From positions 1-5,210 of the forward strand of contig JAZDHC010000028.1 of NCBI GenBank assembly GCA_043806395.1: a stretch of DNA of 5,210 nucleotides, read 5' to 3'. Position numbers and translations under genes: made by a program. The DNA is from CG2-30-40-21 sp043806395 (GTDB lineage Bacteria > UBA9089 > CG2-30-40-21). The notes below the pieces were generated by a model. The model made no database searches and was not told the origin of the DNA. It saw nothing but the letters and a program-made list of their open reading frames with translations. This document shows, piece by piece, positions 5,206 through 5,210 of this stretch (within the stretch, counting starts at the first letter, position 1; every line of letters starts with the position of its first letter).

Positions 5206-5210
5206 TGCTT

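Larger units (their letters stand above)
5070..5210. mobile_element. Left part of a MITE-like palindromic element (copy 3, right end outside window)
   Basis: The stretch starts with GTAACTACTCA (5070-5080), identical to the left end of copy 2, and shares the inward pattern GTAACTACTCAG with copy 1. The interior is different: a purine-rich block followed by its pyrimidine-rich near-complement. No gene is present. The element cuts in exactly at the lysR stop codon. The right terminus, TGAGTAGTTAC, is expected beyond 5210. If the 8-bp rule holds, it should be followed by a copy of AATTATTC, the eight bases before 5070. Confidence 0.65.

Overview
The window is AT-rich bacterial DNA with three convincing genes, all on the + strand: a long peptidase-U32-family protein of the RlhA type, tRNA-guanine transglycosylase (tgt), and a LysR-type regulator resembling CysL. 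The gene-free DNA is almost entirely repeats. These include short repeated words of the kind scattered through many genomes of uncultivated bacteria (CTTTGTGCC, TTCGTGTAA, TAATCTGCG, GGAAAAAGGGG and a GGGCAGGT/ACCTGCCC hairpin). From memory such words are common in planctomycete/anammox, Omnitrophota and similar candidate-phylum genomes. I cannot place the organism more closely, and this is a low-confidence inference.

Layout. 1-241 is the right-hand part of a repeat element ending in TGAGTAGTTAC. 277-301 is a separate hairpin repeat. 397-2808 is the U32 gene (open upstream to 304). 2809-3933 is tgt, starting on the base after the U32 stop. 3930-4141 is a complete 212-bp element bounded by GTAACTACTCA and TGAGTAGTTAC. 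4168-5073 is the lysR gene. 5070-5210 is the left part of a third element that starts with GTAACTACTCA and runs off the window.

The main discovery is this element family. All four visible ends carry the same 11-bp terminal sequence, but the three interiors are unrelated to each other, and each one folds back on itself as nested inverted repeats. The complete copy is flanked by a near-perfect 8-bp direct repeat (AGATGGAT/AGATGGAC), as expected for a target-site duplication. Removing the element and one copy of the duplication lets the tgt frame run on for 8 more codons to a stop that overlaps the lysR start codon. This suggests that an ancestral U32-tgt-lysR operon was split by the insertion. 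Both visible left ends also supply the stop codon of the gene they follow. GTAA termini plus an 8-bp duplication match what I know of the IS66 family, so non-autonomous (MITE-like) elements moved by an IS66-type transposase are the leading hypothesis.

Functionally, U32 and tgt form a tight pair of RNA-modification genes. U32 proteins hydroxylate RNA bases (TrhP at tRNA U34, RlhA at 23S rRNA C2501), and Tgt exchanges G34 for preQ1 on the way to queuosine. The lysR gene may once have been cotranscribed with them, but its target and effector cannot be read from this window.
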